Position numbers and translations under genes: made by a program. The notes under the pieces were generated by a model. The model had not been told where the DNA came from. It made no database searches and saw nothing but the letters and a program-made list of their open reading frames with translations. Positions 27,293 to 33,261 of a stretch of 61,981 nt of DNA are shown here, one piece after another. The stretch comes from Alphaproteobacteria bacterium (GTDB lineage Bacteria; Pseudomonadota; Alphaproteobacteria; Micavibrionales; Micavibrionaceae), in NCBI GenBank assembly GCA_021775915.1, contig JAJFGW010000010.1:1-61981 (forward strand), in the 5' to 3' direction. Numbering within the stretch: the stretch's first letter is position 1; each line of letters begins with the position of its first letter.

Positions 27293-27850
27293 CTAAGCAG
27301 CAGCTTTCTTACCATTTAGAAGCTGAACTTCAGGGAAGTCTATTTCTACTTGTGTGGCTTTGGCGAGTACATTGGTCATGAAATTTAACCCTACATGAGT
27401 GATAACTTCAACAATCTCTGCATCACTCAAACCTGCTTCTTTGGCTTGAGCAAACTCCATTGTCGTGATTGCACCACGTTTTTCATTTAGAGCAGAAGCA
27501 AGTTTTACAGCAGCATCGGCTTTAGGGTCGGATGCACTGCCTTCCCGCGCATCTGCAATCTCGCCATTATCCAGCCCGGTTTTCTTGGCAATGGCTGAGT
27601 GAGCAGAAACACAATATTGACATCCATTGCTTTCACCGACGCTCAAAGCAATACGTTCTCCGATCTTAGGATCCAGTACACCCTGACCTATATTTTCATA
27701 CAAACCCAAAAAAGCAGCCAGTGCTTTGGGTGAATGCGCAAACAGACGCAAGAAATTGGGAACCATACCGAGCTTTTTTTGAACAGCGTCAAGCAGCTCT
27801 TTTGTTTCGCCGGTCGCTTCCTGGTGGTTTACAGTTTTAATACGTGACAT
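27293..27850 (-). CDS. Carboxymuconolactone decarboxylase / AhpD-like alkylhydroperoxidase family protein
   Basis: 185 aa all-helical family member. The redox CxxC-H motif is complete (GCQYCVSAHSAIAKK) and is followed by ALNEKRGAIT and VITHVGLNFMTNVLAKATQ, as in the peroxidase-related subgroup. Peroxide or thiol redox activity is likely; the true substrate is unknown. It has a strong ribosome-binding site (GAAAGGAGAAAAACT before ATG). The same 18-base leader (27849-27866) precedes the small gene upstream. Confidence 0.88.
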   Translation of the reverse strand: MSRIKTVNHQEATGETKELLDAVQKKLGMVPNFLRLFAHSPKALAAFLGLYENIGQGVLDPKIGERIALSVGESNGCQYCVSAHSAIAKKTGLDNGEIADAREGSASDPKADAAVKLASALNEKRGAITTMEFAQAKEAGLSDAEIVEVITHVGLNFMTNVLAKATQVEIDFPEVQLLNGKKAAA

Positions 27851-27899
27851 AGTTTTTCTCCTTTCAAGAGATCGTTGGTTGGTAGTTGGTAGTTGGTAA

Positions 27900-28058
27900 T
27901 TAGTCGTTAGTTGCCGGTTGGCAATTCGGTGTTTTGCATTGAAAACTCATACCTTCGATGAACATTACTTCTTCAAGAAGCTCATCCATGTCTTCACGGC
28001 TGTATTCCATTGCATCATCAATATATAAAACCCTGTTTTTATTTTTTTCCTTATTCAT
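27900..28058 (-). CDS. Small 52-aa protein, function unknown
   Basis: A short frame of 52 codons starts at ATG 28058 with the same strong ribosome-binding site as the AhpD-like gene (GGAAAGGAGAAAAACT) and ends at TAA 27900. The peptide is very acidic in the middle (DDAMEYSREDMDELLEEV) and ends with two cysteines in CKTPNC. No family is recognised. The same-strand position between two genes of the cluster and the excellent start signal argue that it is real. A run of TTGGTAG-type repeats (27875-27903) lies at its end. Confidence 0.6.
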   Translation of the reverse strand: MNKEKNKNRVLYIDDAMEYSREDMDELLEEVMFIEGMSFQCKTPNCQPATND

Positions 28059-28089
28059 AGTTTTTCTCCTTTCCGTTTGGTCGCCGTGG

Positions 28090-28578
28090 TTAAAGTCTTT
28101 TTTTCTGCTTTGTCAGGAGCAGGAAAATCATGATGTGTGAAATAAGAAGCGCCGGAACTATAAGGGCTGGAATCCAGAAGGTTGCGCCCATATCTAAGTC
28201 GGCGCGGTTTAATGTTCCCAGCGTTACGGCATAGATCAGGTCAGTGAAGCCGACGATTCCAAATATCCAGACCGGGGCTTTGGCCAAAGCGGGGCGGAAG
28301 CGGAGGGTTATTATTGCCAGAAACGCCAGCCCTGCGGCGGTGAGATCACCGTAAGCGGCGGGAATGGAAAACGCTTCGGGAAGGGCTGTTTTTACGGCAC
28401 CGGCAGCCAGAAACATCATACCGATATGCCGAAAAACATGCGGCCATATCAGGATCTGCAGCGCGGTTTCTCTGGATTGCCGGGCAAGCCATGGCCATAA
28501 ATACCAGGCCGCCAGCAGGGCAAAAGCAACCGTACTTAAGAAGAGATTTAATCCGATAATATTGGGTTCATGTTCCAT
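28090..28578 (-). CDS. Small integral membrane protein, function unknown
   Basis: 162 aa with about five hydrophobic segments (for example NLFLSTVAFALLAAWYLW and FWIPALIVPALLISHIMIFL) and a basic C-terminal tail (TKQKKRL). No known domain was identified with certainty. The ATG is preceded by GAAAGGAAAAAGCT, like its neighbours. It is in the same orientation as the SDR gene upstream and the AhpD-like gene downstream, so it probably belongs to the TetR-controlled unit. Confidence 0.7.
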   Translation of the reverse strand: MEHEPNIIGLNLFLSTVAFALLAAWYLWPWLARQSRETALQILIWPHVFRHIGMMFLAAGAVKTALPEAFSIPAAYGDLTAAGLAFLAIITLRFRPALAKAPVWIFGIVGFTDLIYAVTLGTLNRADLDMGATFWIPALIVPALLISHIMIFLLLTKQKKRL

Positions 28579-28618
28579 AGCTTTTTCCTTTCAAGTTTTT
28601 AAAATGGTAAAATGTTAC

Positions 28619-29392
28619 TCACCGCCCGGCCATGACGCCGCCATCGACGGGGAGTATCGATCCGGTTATCCAGTCCGCCTCATCAGAGGCCAGAAACAGA
28701 ATGGCATTTACAACGTCCTGAGGTTGACCGTTCCGGCCAAGCGGATGAAATTCGTTGAAAGTCGGCAGTATCTCGGCGCGCTCGGATGGGCTCATAAAGC
28801 TGTCATAAACCGGCGTCTCGACGACTGCCGGTGCGACGGCATTGCTACGGATTTTATCTGCCGCATGCTCAAGAGCAATGCTTTTAGTCAGCATATGTAC
28901 GCCTGCAAAAGCCGCTGAATAGGCAGAAGCCGGAGTTGCGGCGATCGCCTGATTGGCCCACATGGAGCCGGTATTTACAATCACGCCGCCGCCGCGTTTT
29001 TTCATAGCTTTCACAGCAGCTTGCGCAGTAAAGAAGCGTCCTTTTAAGATAATATCTGTGAAGCTATCATACAACTCTTCGCTATGATCGAGAAAAGACG
29101 TAGGGCTAAACCATCCGGCGTTATTGAGCAAAATATCAATGCCGCCAAATTCCTCTTCAGCCTTGTCGCTTAATCCATAGGCAATTTTATACTGGCTGAT
29201 ATCACCAGCATATATACGAACACTCTCACCGGAAGGGTCAACCTCCATCGCTGCGGCTGCAAGCTTATCCTCATTTCGGCCGTTAATAACAACTTTAGCA
29301 CCTTCAGATACTAATCTTTGTGCAGCCTCCAGACCTATCCCTGAGCCCCCGCCAGTGATAATCACTACTTTATTTTCAAATCTTTTCGTCAT
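28619..29392 (-). CDS. Short-chain dehydrogenase/reductase family protein with atypical active site
   Basis: 257 aa Rossmann-fold protein: NAD(P)-binding TGGGSGIG, the DI after the third strand, LLNNAG, the conserved Ser in NTGSMW, and the C-terminal ITGSILPVDGG. In the usual YxxxK catalytic pair the Lys is replaced by Phe (YSAAF, codon TTT at about 28903), so normal oxidoreductase catalysis is doubtful. The glycine-rich cofactor site is intact. Ribosome-binding site AAGGAGAAAGCGC. An operator-like motif (29425-29444) lies 33 bases upstream, between this gene and the TetR gene. Confidence 0.88.
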   Translation of the reverse strand: MTKRFENKVVIITGGGSGIGLEAAQRLVSEGAKVVINGRNEDKLAAAAMEVDPSGESVRIYAGDISQYKIAYGLSDKAEEEFGGIDILLNNAGWFSPTSFLDHSEELYDSFTDIILKGRFFTAQAAVKAMKKRGGGVIVNTGSMWANQAIAATPASAYSAAFAGVHMLTKSIALEHAADKIRSNAVAPAVVETPVYDSFMSPSERAEILPTFNEFHPLGRNGQPQDVVNAILFLASDEADWITGSILPVDGGVMAGR

Positions 29393-29424
29393 GCGCTTTC
29401 TCCTTATTTAGTAGGTTTAATTCT

Positions 29425-29444
29425 TTACCGATCGGTCAATAACT
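29425..29444 (+). promoter_or_regulatory. Operator-like motif upstream of the SDR gene
   Basis: The sequence TTACCGATCGGTCAATAACT contains a perfect 10-bp palindrome (ACCGATCGGT). Two similar 20-base sites lie in front of the TetR gene. It is placed between the TetR stop and the SDR start, where a TetR-type repressor could control the downstream genes. Confidence 0.6.
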
Positions 29445-29456
29445 GCCCAAAAAATT

Positions 29457-30044
29457 TTACGCCTTTAATGTCTCCATCATATGGCTTGCCAAACGGGCCG
29501 CCCGGTCTTTGCAGGTGGAACTTTTATAATCAGCCATTATGCCATACATAAAGATTGAAACTGTTGCGGCCATCTCCGAGGCTTTATGGCTTTTATCGAA
29601 TTCGCCTAAATCCTGCCCTTCTTTAATGACGCTCTCAAAAAGAGTCTCCAGAGCCTCCCTGCCGCCTTTGACAATCTGGCCAACATCCGGGTCATGGGAA
29701 GCTAGCTCGACAAGAGCATTCACAAAAAAGCAGCCGCGGCATATTTTCTGGTCGGTTGCGGCATCGAAAAGAAGCTCTTCGATAAAACGCTCCATACCAG
29801 CTGTAGGTGACGGGCTTTCCGCGAAGACATCCTTTACAGCCTTATAGAAATTATTTGTATAGCGTTGAAATGCTTTCAGAAACAGGCTGTGCTTATCACC
29901 AAAGGCCTGATATATGCTGCCTTTTTTGAGCCCCATGGCCTTTGTAAGATCTGTCATAGACGTCGCTTTATAGCCATGGGTCCAGAACGTCTCCATCGCT
30001 GCATCTAGCGCTTCATCCATATCAAATTCGCGAGGCCGAGCCAT
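29457..30044 (-). CDS. TetR/AcrR family transcriptional regulator
   Basis: 195 aa. The N-terminal helix-turn-helix domain is typical (ALDAAMETFWTHGYKATSMTDLTKAMGLKKGSIYQAFGDKHSLF, given here only as family context in parts: GYKATSM, GLKKGSIYQAFGDK). The C-terminal ligand domain has the GCFFVNALVELASHDPDV pattern of the TetR_C_16-like group. It probably represses its own gene and the SDR/membrane/AhpD/reductase cluster; two operator-like sites lie at 30068 and 30105 and a third before the SDR gene. The inducer is unknown. Confidence 0.92.
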   Translation of the reverse strand: MARPREFDMDEALDAAMETFWTHGYKATSMTDLTKAMGLKKGSIYQAFGDKHSLFLKAFQRYTNNFYKAVKDVFAESPSPTAGMERFIEELLFDAATDQKICRGCFFVNALVELASHDPDVGQIVKGGREALETLFESVIKEGQDLGEFDKSHKASEMAATVSIFMYGIMADYKSSTCKDRAARLASHMMETLKA

Positions 30045-30067
30045 CTTTTATATCCTTTCAAAGTTCT

Positions 30068-30124
30068 TTACCGTTTGGTCTATAACTCCAATCTACACCA
30101 TTAATTACTGTTCGGTCAAGAACT
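30068..30124 (+). promoter_or_regulatory. Two operator-like repeats in front of the TetR gene
   Basis: TTACCGTTTGGTCTATAACT (30068-30087) and TTACTGTTCGGTCAAGAACT (30105-30124) share the pattern TTAC-YG-NT-YGGTC-WAK-AACT with the site at 29425. They start 24 and 61 bases upstream of the regulator's ATG, fitting autoregulation. Similarity is by eye. Confidence 0.55.
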
Positions 30125-30160
30125 ATTTCTTTTTTTAAAATTTTATGACTTTTTATATAA

Positions 30161-30367
30161 AATCAAAAGGTCCGCCCTAATCGTACGCTGTCGTACGTAG
30201 CCAGTACGCTAAGGACGTATGTGCGAGCTGTTTTGGGCGCTACTATTAGAACTGAGCCACAGCTGAAAGCGTGGTCTGAATGGGCTATGAATTGCGCAGA
30301 CGAGCTGGGCCCTATAGTTTCCAACGATCCTTTTGTTGAACTGCCGGATAGTGAAGAAGGGGTATGA
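30161..30367 (+). other. Short open stretch, possible C-terminal gene remnant
   Basis: The 393-bp gap before tRNA-Asn has a 68-codon stretch open from just after TAA 30158-30160 to TGA 30365, without a good start. Its C-terminal half reads as ordinary protein (LKAWSEWAMNCADELGPIV, then FVELPDSEE), so it may be the tail of a gene broken by insertion. Equally it may be chance. No family is recognised. Confidence 0.25.
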
Positions 30368-30437
30368 ATTATTTCCTTTTGCTTGTTTCTGAAAGCTTGA
30401 CTTATCCATCAGCTAAGGGCATAAAAAGCGACGGTAT

Positions 30438-30512
30438 TCCTCGGTAGCTCAGTGGTAGAGCAGGCGACTGTTAATCGCCCGGTCGCTGGTTCGAATCCGG
30501 CCCGGGGAGCCA
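30438..30512 (+). tRNA. tRNA-Asn(GTT)
   Basis: Complete cloverleaf: acceptor TCCTCGG pairs with CCGGGGA, D-arm GCTC/GAGC, anticodon stem GGCGA/TCGCC with loop CTGTTAA (anticodon GTT), T-arm with GGTTCGAATC, discriminator G and encoded CCA. It lies 46 bases before the tRNA-Thr fragment at 30559, inside the segment between the two left repeats, so it may travel with the older insertion or be chromosomal. Confidence 0.95.
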
Positions 30513-30558
30513 TTTTTTATACTCATCAACATTTACAGGCGATATGAACGGTGAAAAA

Positions 30559-30605
30559 TGGTGCCGCAACCAGGAGTCGAACCCGGGACCTGATGATTAC
30601 AAATC
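30559..30605 (+). repeat. 47-bp direct repeat of tRNA-Thr 3' half (left attachment site)
   Basis: Base for base identical to 42940-42986, the 3' part of tRNA-Thr from the encoded CCA to the anticodon loop; identity stops at both sides. It is the left end of the element whose integrase lies next to the intact tRNA. In the 373-bp gap from tRNA-Asn to the next gene, this repeat and the arm-type repeats at 30720 are the only features seen. Confidence 0.9.
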
Positions 30606-30719
30606 CCTATCAAGCCATAAACGGGAACAGACCACAATCTTGAACAACAGGCTCACCAAAGTTTTTACGAATTTGTCTGTTTGCTGGGTGCTCTTAATTA
30701 TTGCCATTATTTGCCCCTT

Positions 30720-30739
30720 AGTGTCCCATGAGTGTCCCA
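30720..30739 (+). repeat. Arm-type repeats near the left end of the element
   Basis: Two direct copies of AGTGTCCCA (30720-30728 and 30731-30739), about 115 bp inside the left att site. A third copy lies near the right end (42884-42892) with two related inverted AGTGCCCC sites. They are candidate integrase arm-binding sites. Confidence 0.45.
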
Positions 30740-30885
30740 CGGAACATCTTCCATAAAATATCATTTTGTGCCCTTAAAATCATTTGCTTGAGAAATTCTT
30801 AATTTCACTTTTGGTTTGTCTGTGATGTAAAAACTGTTTAGGTGCGATAAGTAGGAGTTATCGGGGGTTATTTCGTTTCTTAGGC

Positions 30886-31659
30886 TTACGCTCGAATATT
30901 CTTTTTCTCGTCAAACCATCCTTCTAGTTCGGGAATTTTCTTCATCGCATCCACCATATCGAACCTCTGAATCATCAAGGCAAGAATAATACCAACGGAG
31001 TCTGTGAAACATTCCAGTATCGCAAGGCTTTCCTTATCTTTGGGAGTACCGCTCATGCCATCCATATGAAAATGCAGTGGATCACCACCATATATATCCA
31101 TGACCTCTGGATAACGGGCATGAATATAATTTGAAAAGTTTCTATACACGTTTGACATTAAATTATTTGTAGATACGCCAGAAAAACGTCCTTCATCATC
31201 TGTAACGCCTGTATCCTCCAAAAAGCGGCTTATTTCTTTATGCACATCCTGCTGTCGAATTGTAGCTCCCTTAAAATCATCGCTATTGTTTCTACGGAAA
31301 TCTGCAAAAAATCCATCGACAACCTTCTGTTGACGCTCCGCTAAAGTATCACCGTTAAGACCAGCCATCACAAACTCTATCTGGCTGGTAGCTTCTACGA
31401 TGGTTCTGATTAAAATACACACTTCCTGATTAAAGCCTTTTTCTGCCAAAACAACGGCGGCGTTAAGGCTGCTGACTGCGCGAACCGCTTTAATCATACA
31501 AAAGTGTTTTGCTGTGGGCTTCATGTAACGGAAACCACGGTGCTGCACGTCAGAATCATACATGATTGGCGGTGTTACAGAAGATGCAAAAACATCTACC
31601 ACCATGACAAACTGTTTTGTGTGGCTACGTATTGCAGCTAATCTTATTTTCATTCTCAT
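30886..31659 (-). CDS. Unknown protein with HEPN-like RxxxxxxH motif
   Basis: 257 aa, mostly helical, no signal peptide. No certain family, but it resembles DUF5677/HEPN-type helical proteins: a hydrophobic helix VVLAEKGFNQEVCILIRTIVE and later YRNFSNYIHARYPEVMD, in which R-x6-H matches the loose Rx4-6H catalytic motif of HEPN ribonucleases. If correct it would be a toxin or defence RNase; the motif alone is weak evidence. A start at the second Met (31653) with AGGGTGGA upstream is equally possible. It stands alone next to the left end of the element. Confidence 0.6.
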   Translation of the reverse strand: MRMKIRLAAIRSHTKQFVMVVDVFASSVTPPIMYDSDVQHRGFRYMKPTAKHFCMIKAVRAVSSLNAAVVLAEKGFNQEVCILIRTIVEATSQIEFVMAGLNGDTLAERQQKVVDGFFADFRRNNSDDFKGATIRQQDVHKEISRFLEDTGVTDDEGRFSGVSTNNLMSNVYRNFSNYIHARYPEVMDIYGGDPLHFHMDGMSGTPKDKESLAILECFTDSVGIILALMIQRFDMVDAMKKIPELEGWFDEKKNIRA

Positions 31660-31824
31660 TCCACCCTATACACCATTATCTTCTTATATCGTAGCAGCTC
31701 CAAAACATCATTAAAGAACTTCTTTCCCCGCATAAGTCTTCATGGTGCGTAGAGTCCGCCTTACGAGCTTTACCTTTACCTACCATCAGCACTTTCTCCG
31801 TATTTTATCGTGATACAGGTACGT

Positions 31825-31854
31825 TTGGTATCATTGGTTAGAATCATTTATAAT
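31825..31854 (+). promoter_or_regulatory. Promoter placed for a leaderless DUF4238 transcript
   Basis: TTGGTA (31825-31830), an 18-base spacer and a perfect TATAAT (31849-31854) end only 5 bases before the ATG at 31860. Transcription would begin at or within a base or two of the start codon. No ribosome-binding site is present. Confidence 0.55.
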
Positions 31855-31859
31855 TAGAT

Positions 31860-32828
31860 ATGTCCGAACCAAGGCGTCATCATATTGTACCAGCATCATA
31901 TCTTCGTAGGTTTGCAGTCACAGGCAACCCTAATCAAATTTGTGTGTATGACAAGGATAGAGGGGCCTCTTACAAAACCTCTGTGAATAACGCGGCTGTC
32001 GTGCGTGATTATTATAAAGTAGACACTGATGGAACAGTTGACCCGTACACTCTTGAAAAAGGTCTTTCTGTTTTAGAGGGGAGTGCAATCCCAGTCATAA
32101 AAAAAATTACAAGAGGGGAGGAAGTATCAAACGAGGAAAGAGCCTATGTGGCTGAGTTTATATCTGTTCAACATTTACGTGGTCAAAATATGTTAAAGTT
32201 CGTTGCAGACACTACGGCATTAATCAATGCCAAAATGCTTGATGTTACTCTTGCAAGCAAAGACAGGTGGGAACAACAAACAAAACAAATGCAGGAAAAA
32301 GGTTATCTTCTGGAAGATGATATCTCTTATGAAGATTTAAAAAAATTCCATGAAAACCGTGAATATGAAGTATCGTTTAATCATCAATGGCTTTTGGGAC
32401 AATCCCTGACACAGACACATATAGAGCCTTACACACAAATTTTCTTTGATATGCACTGGACGGTTTTAGAAGCTGCACCAGGACATTTTTTCTATACCAG
32501 CGACACTCCGCTAATATATAGCAGCCCAGAAATGCATCCCATATACGGGGATGGGGGGTTAATGCACAAAAATATCGAAGTAACTTTCCCTTTATCAAAA
32601 AAATACATGCTTCTGGCTTCTTGGCAGGGTTTCTCGGAACGACATATGGTCAAAGACACCCTTTGCAAAAAGATGAACGCAAACACTGCAAAGCAAGCCT
32701 ATCAATACGTTTACGGCCCTAAAAATGATCCGGTTATCATGGGTATTGCGGTTAATAGCAAAAAGGGATCGCGAAGACTTAAAAGTGATGATTTACCGGA
32801 AGTAAAAATACGTCGTCCTAGTAAGTAG
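31860..32828 (+). CDS. DUF4238 family protein
   Basis: 322 aa. The N terminus has the family's hallmark HHIVPASYLRRF; further on are SVQHLRGQ, the W-V-L-x-A stretch followed by FFYTSDTPL, and FPLSKKYMLL, all placed as in DUF4238 proteins. The biochemical role of the family is not established; members occur often in mobile elements. The gene seems to be read from a leaderless transcript (promoter at 31825-31854). Confidence 0.8.
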   Translation: MSEPRRHHIVPASYLRRFAVTGNPNQICVYDKDRGASYKTSVNNAAVVRDYYKVDTDGTVDPYTLEKGLSVLEGSAIPVIKKITRGEEVSNEERAYVAEFISVQHLRGQNMLKFVADTTALINAKMLDVTLASKDRWEQQTKQMQEKGYLLEDDISYEDLKKFHENREYEVSFNHQWLLGQSLTQTHIEPYTQIFFDMHWTVLEAAPGHFFYTSDTPLIYSSPEMHPIYGDGGLMHKNIEVTFPLSKKYMLLASWQGFSERHMVKDTLCKKMNANTAKQAYQYVYGPKNDPVIMGIAVNSKKGSRRLKSDDLPEVKIRRPSK

Positions 32829-32895
32829 ATTTTAGGTTACAGAAGAAAAAGTCGCAAAGCTATCATCGGAATATACCTCATTAAAGGGGACGATA

Positions 32896-33210
32896 ATGAT
32901 TGTTATCGAGAGTTATTTTCACCAACAGGCCATAGATAGCAGTACGCCATCAGGTAAGGTGTTATTTCAGATGTGCGGGGTATTTTCTGAATTTGAACGC
33001 GCAATCATTGTGGAGCGTGTTAACGCTGGCCTAGCCCGTGCCAAAGCAGACGGTAAGACGCTGGGGCGACCGAAGGTGGGCGATAAGAAGGAAGATGAGA
33101 TACGCGCTATGCTAAAAGGCGGCACGGGCATTCTCAAAACCGCCAAGACCCTGGGTATTGGTACGGGAACTGTGCAACGCGTTAAGGCGGAGATGGTGGC
33201 CGCGGCCTAA
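32896..33210 (+). pseudogene. Truncated serine recombinase (resolvase C-terminal part)
   Basis: 104 aa matching the second half of Tn3-type resolvases: HQQAIDSSTPSGKVLFQM, GVFSEFERAIIVERV, GLARAKADGKTLGRP and a terminal helix-turn-helix (KTAKTLGIGTGTVQRVKAEM). The N-terminal catalytic domain with the active Ser is absent, so it cannot recombine DNA. A good ribosome-binding site (AAAGGGGACGATA) precedes the ATG, so a DNA-binding fragment could still be made. It is probably debris of another transposition or integration event in the element. Confidence 0.8.
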
Positions 33211-33261
33211 AGGTGATTTCTAGATCTAACTTTTGGTTTTAATAGAGAATGTAAATCTAGT

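Larger units (their letters stand above)
25415..30605. mobile_element. Probable older integrated segment at the tRNA-Thr locus
   Basis: The segment is bounded by two direct repeats of the tRNA-Thr 3' half (a decayed one at 25415 and an intact 47-bp one at 30559). It carries a TetR-controlled redox cluster (25628-30044) and a tRNA-Asn gene, but no integrase. The simplest reading is an earlier insertion that lost its recombinase before the next element entered at the same tRNA. It is inferred from the repeats alone. Confidence 0.45.

Noticed and set aside
30544-30756. A 70-codon frame across the left attachment site
   Set aside because: It reads through the tRNA-derived repeat and arm sites and has no ribosome-binding site; likely chance.
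32829-32895. N-terminal half of the resolvase in another frame (frameshift)
   Set aside because: No catalytic-domain motifs are seen in the short upstream stretch; the loss is a deletion, not a frameshift.
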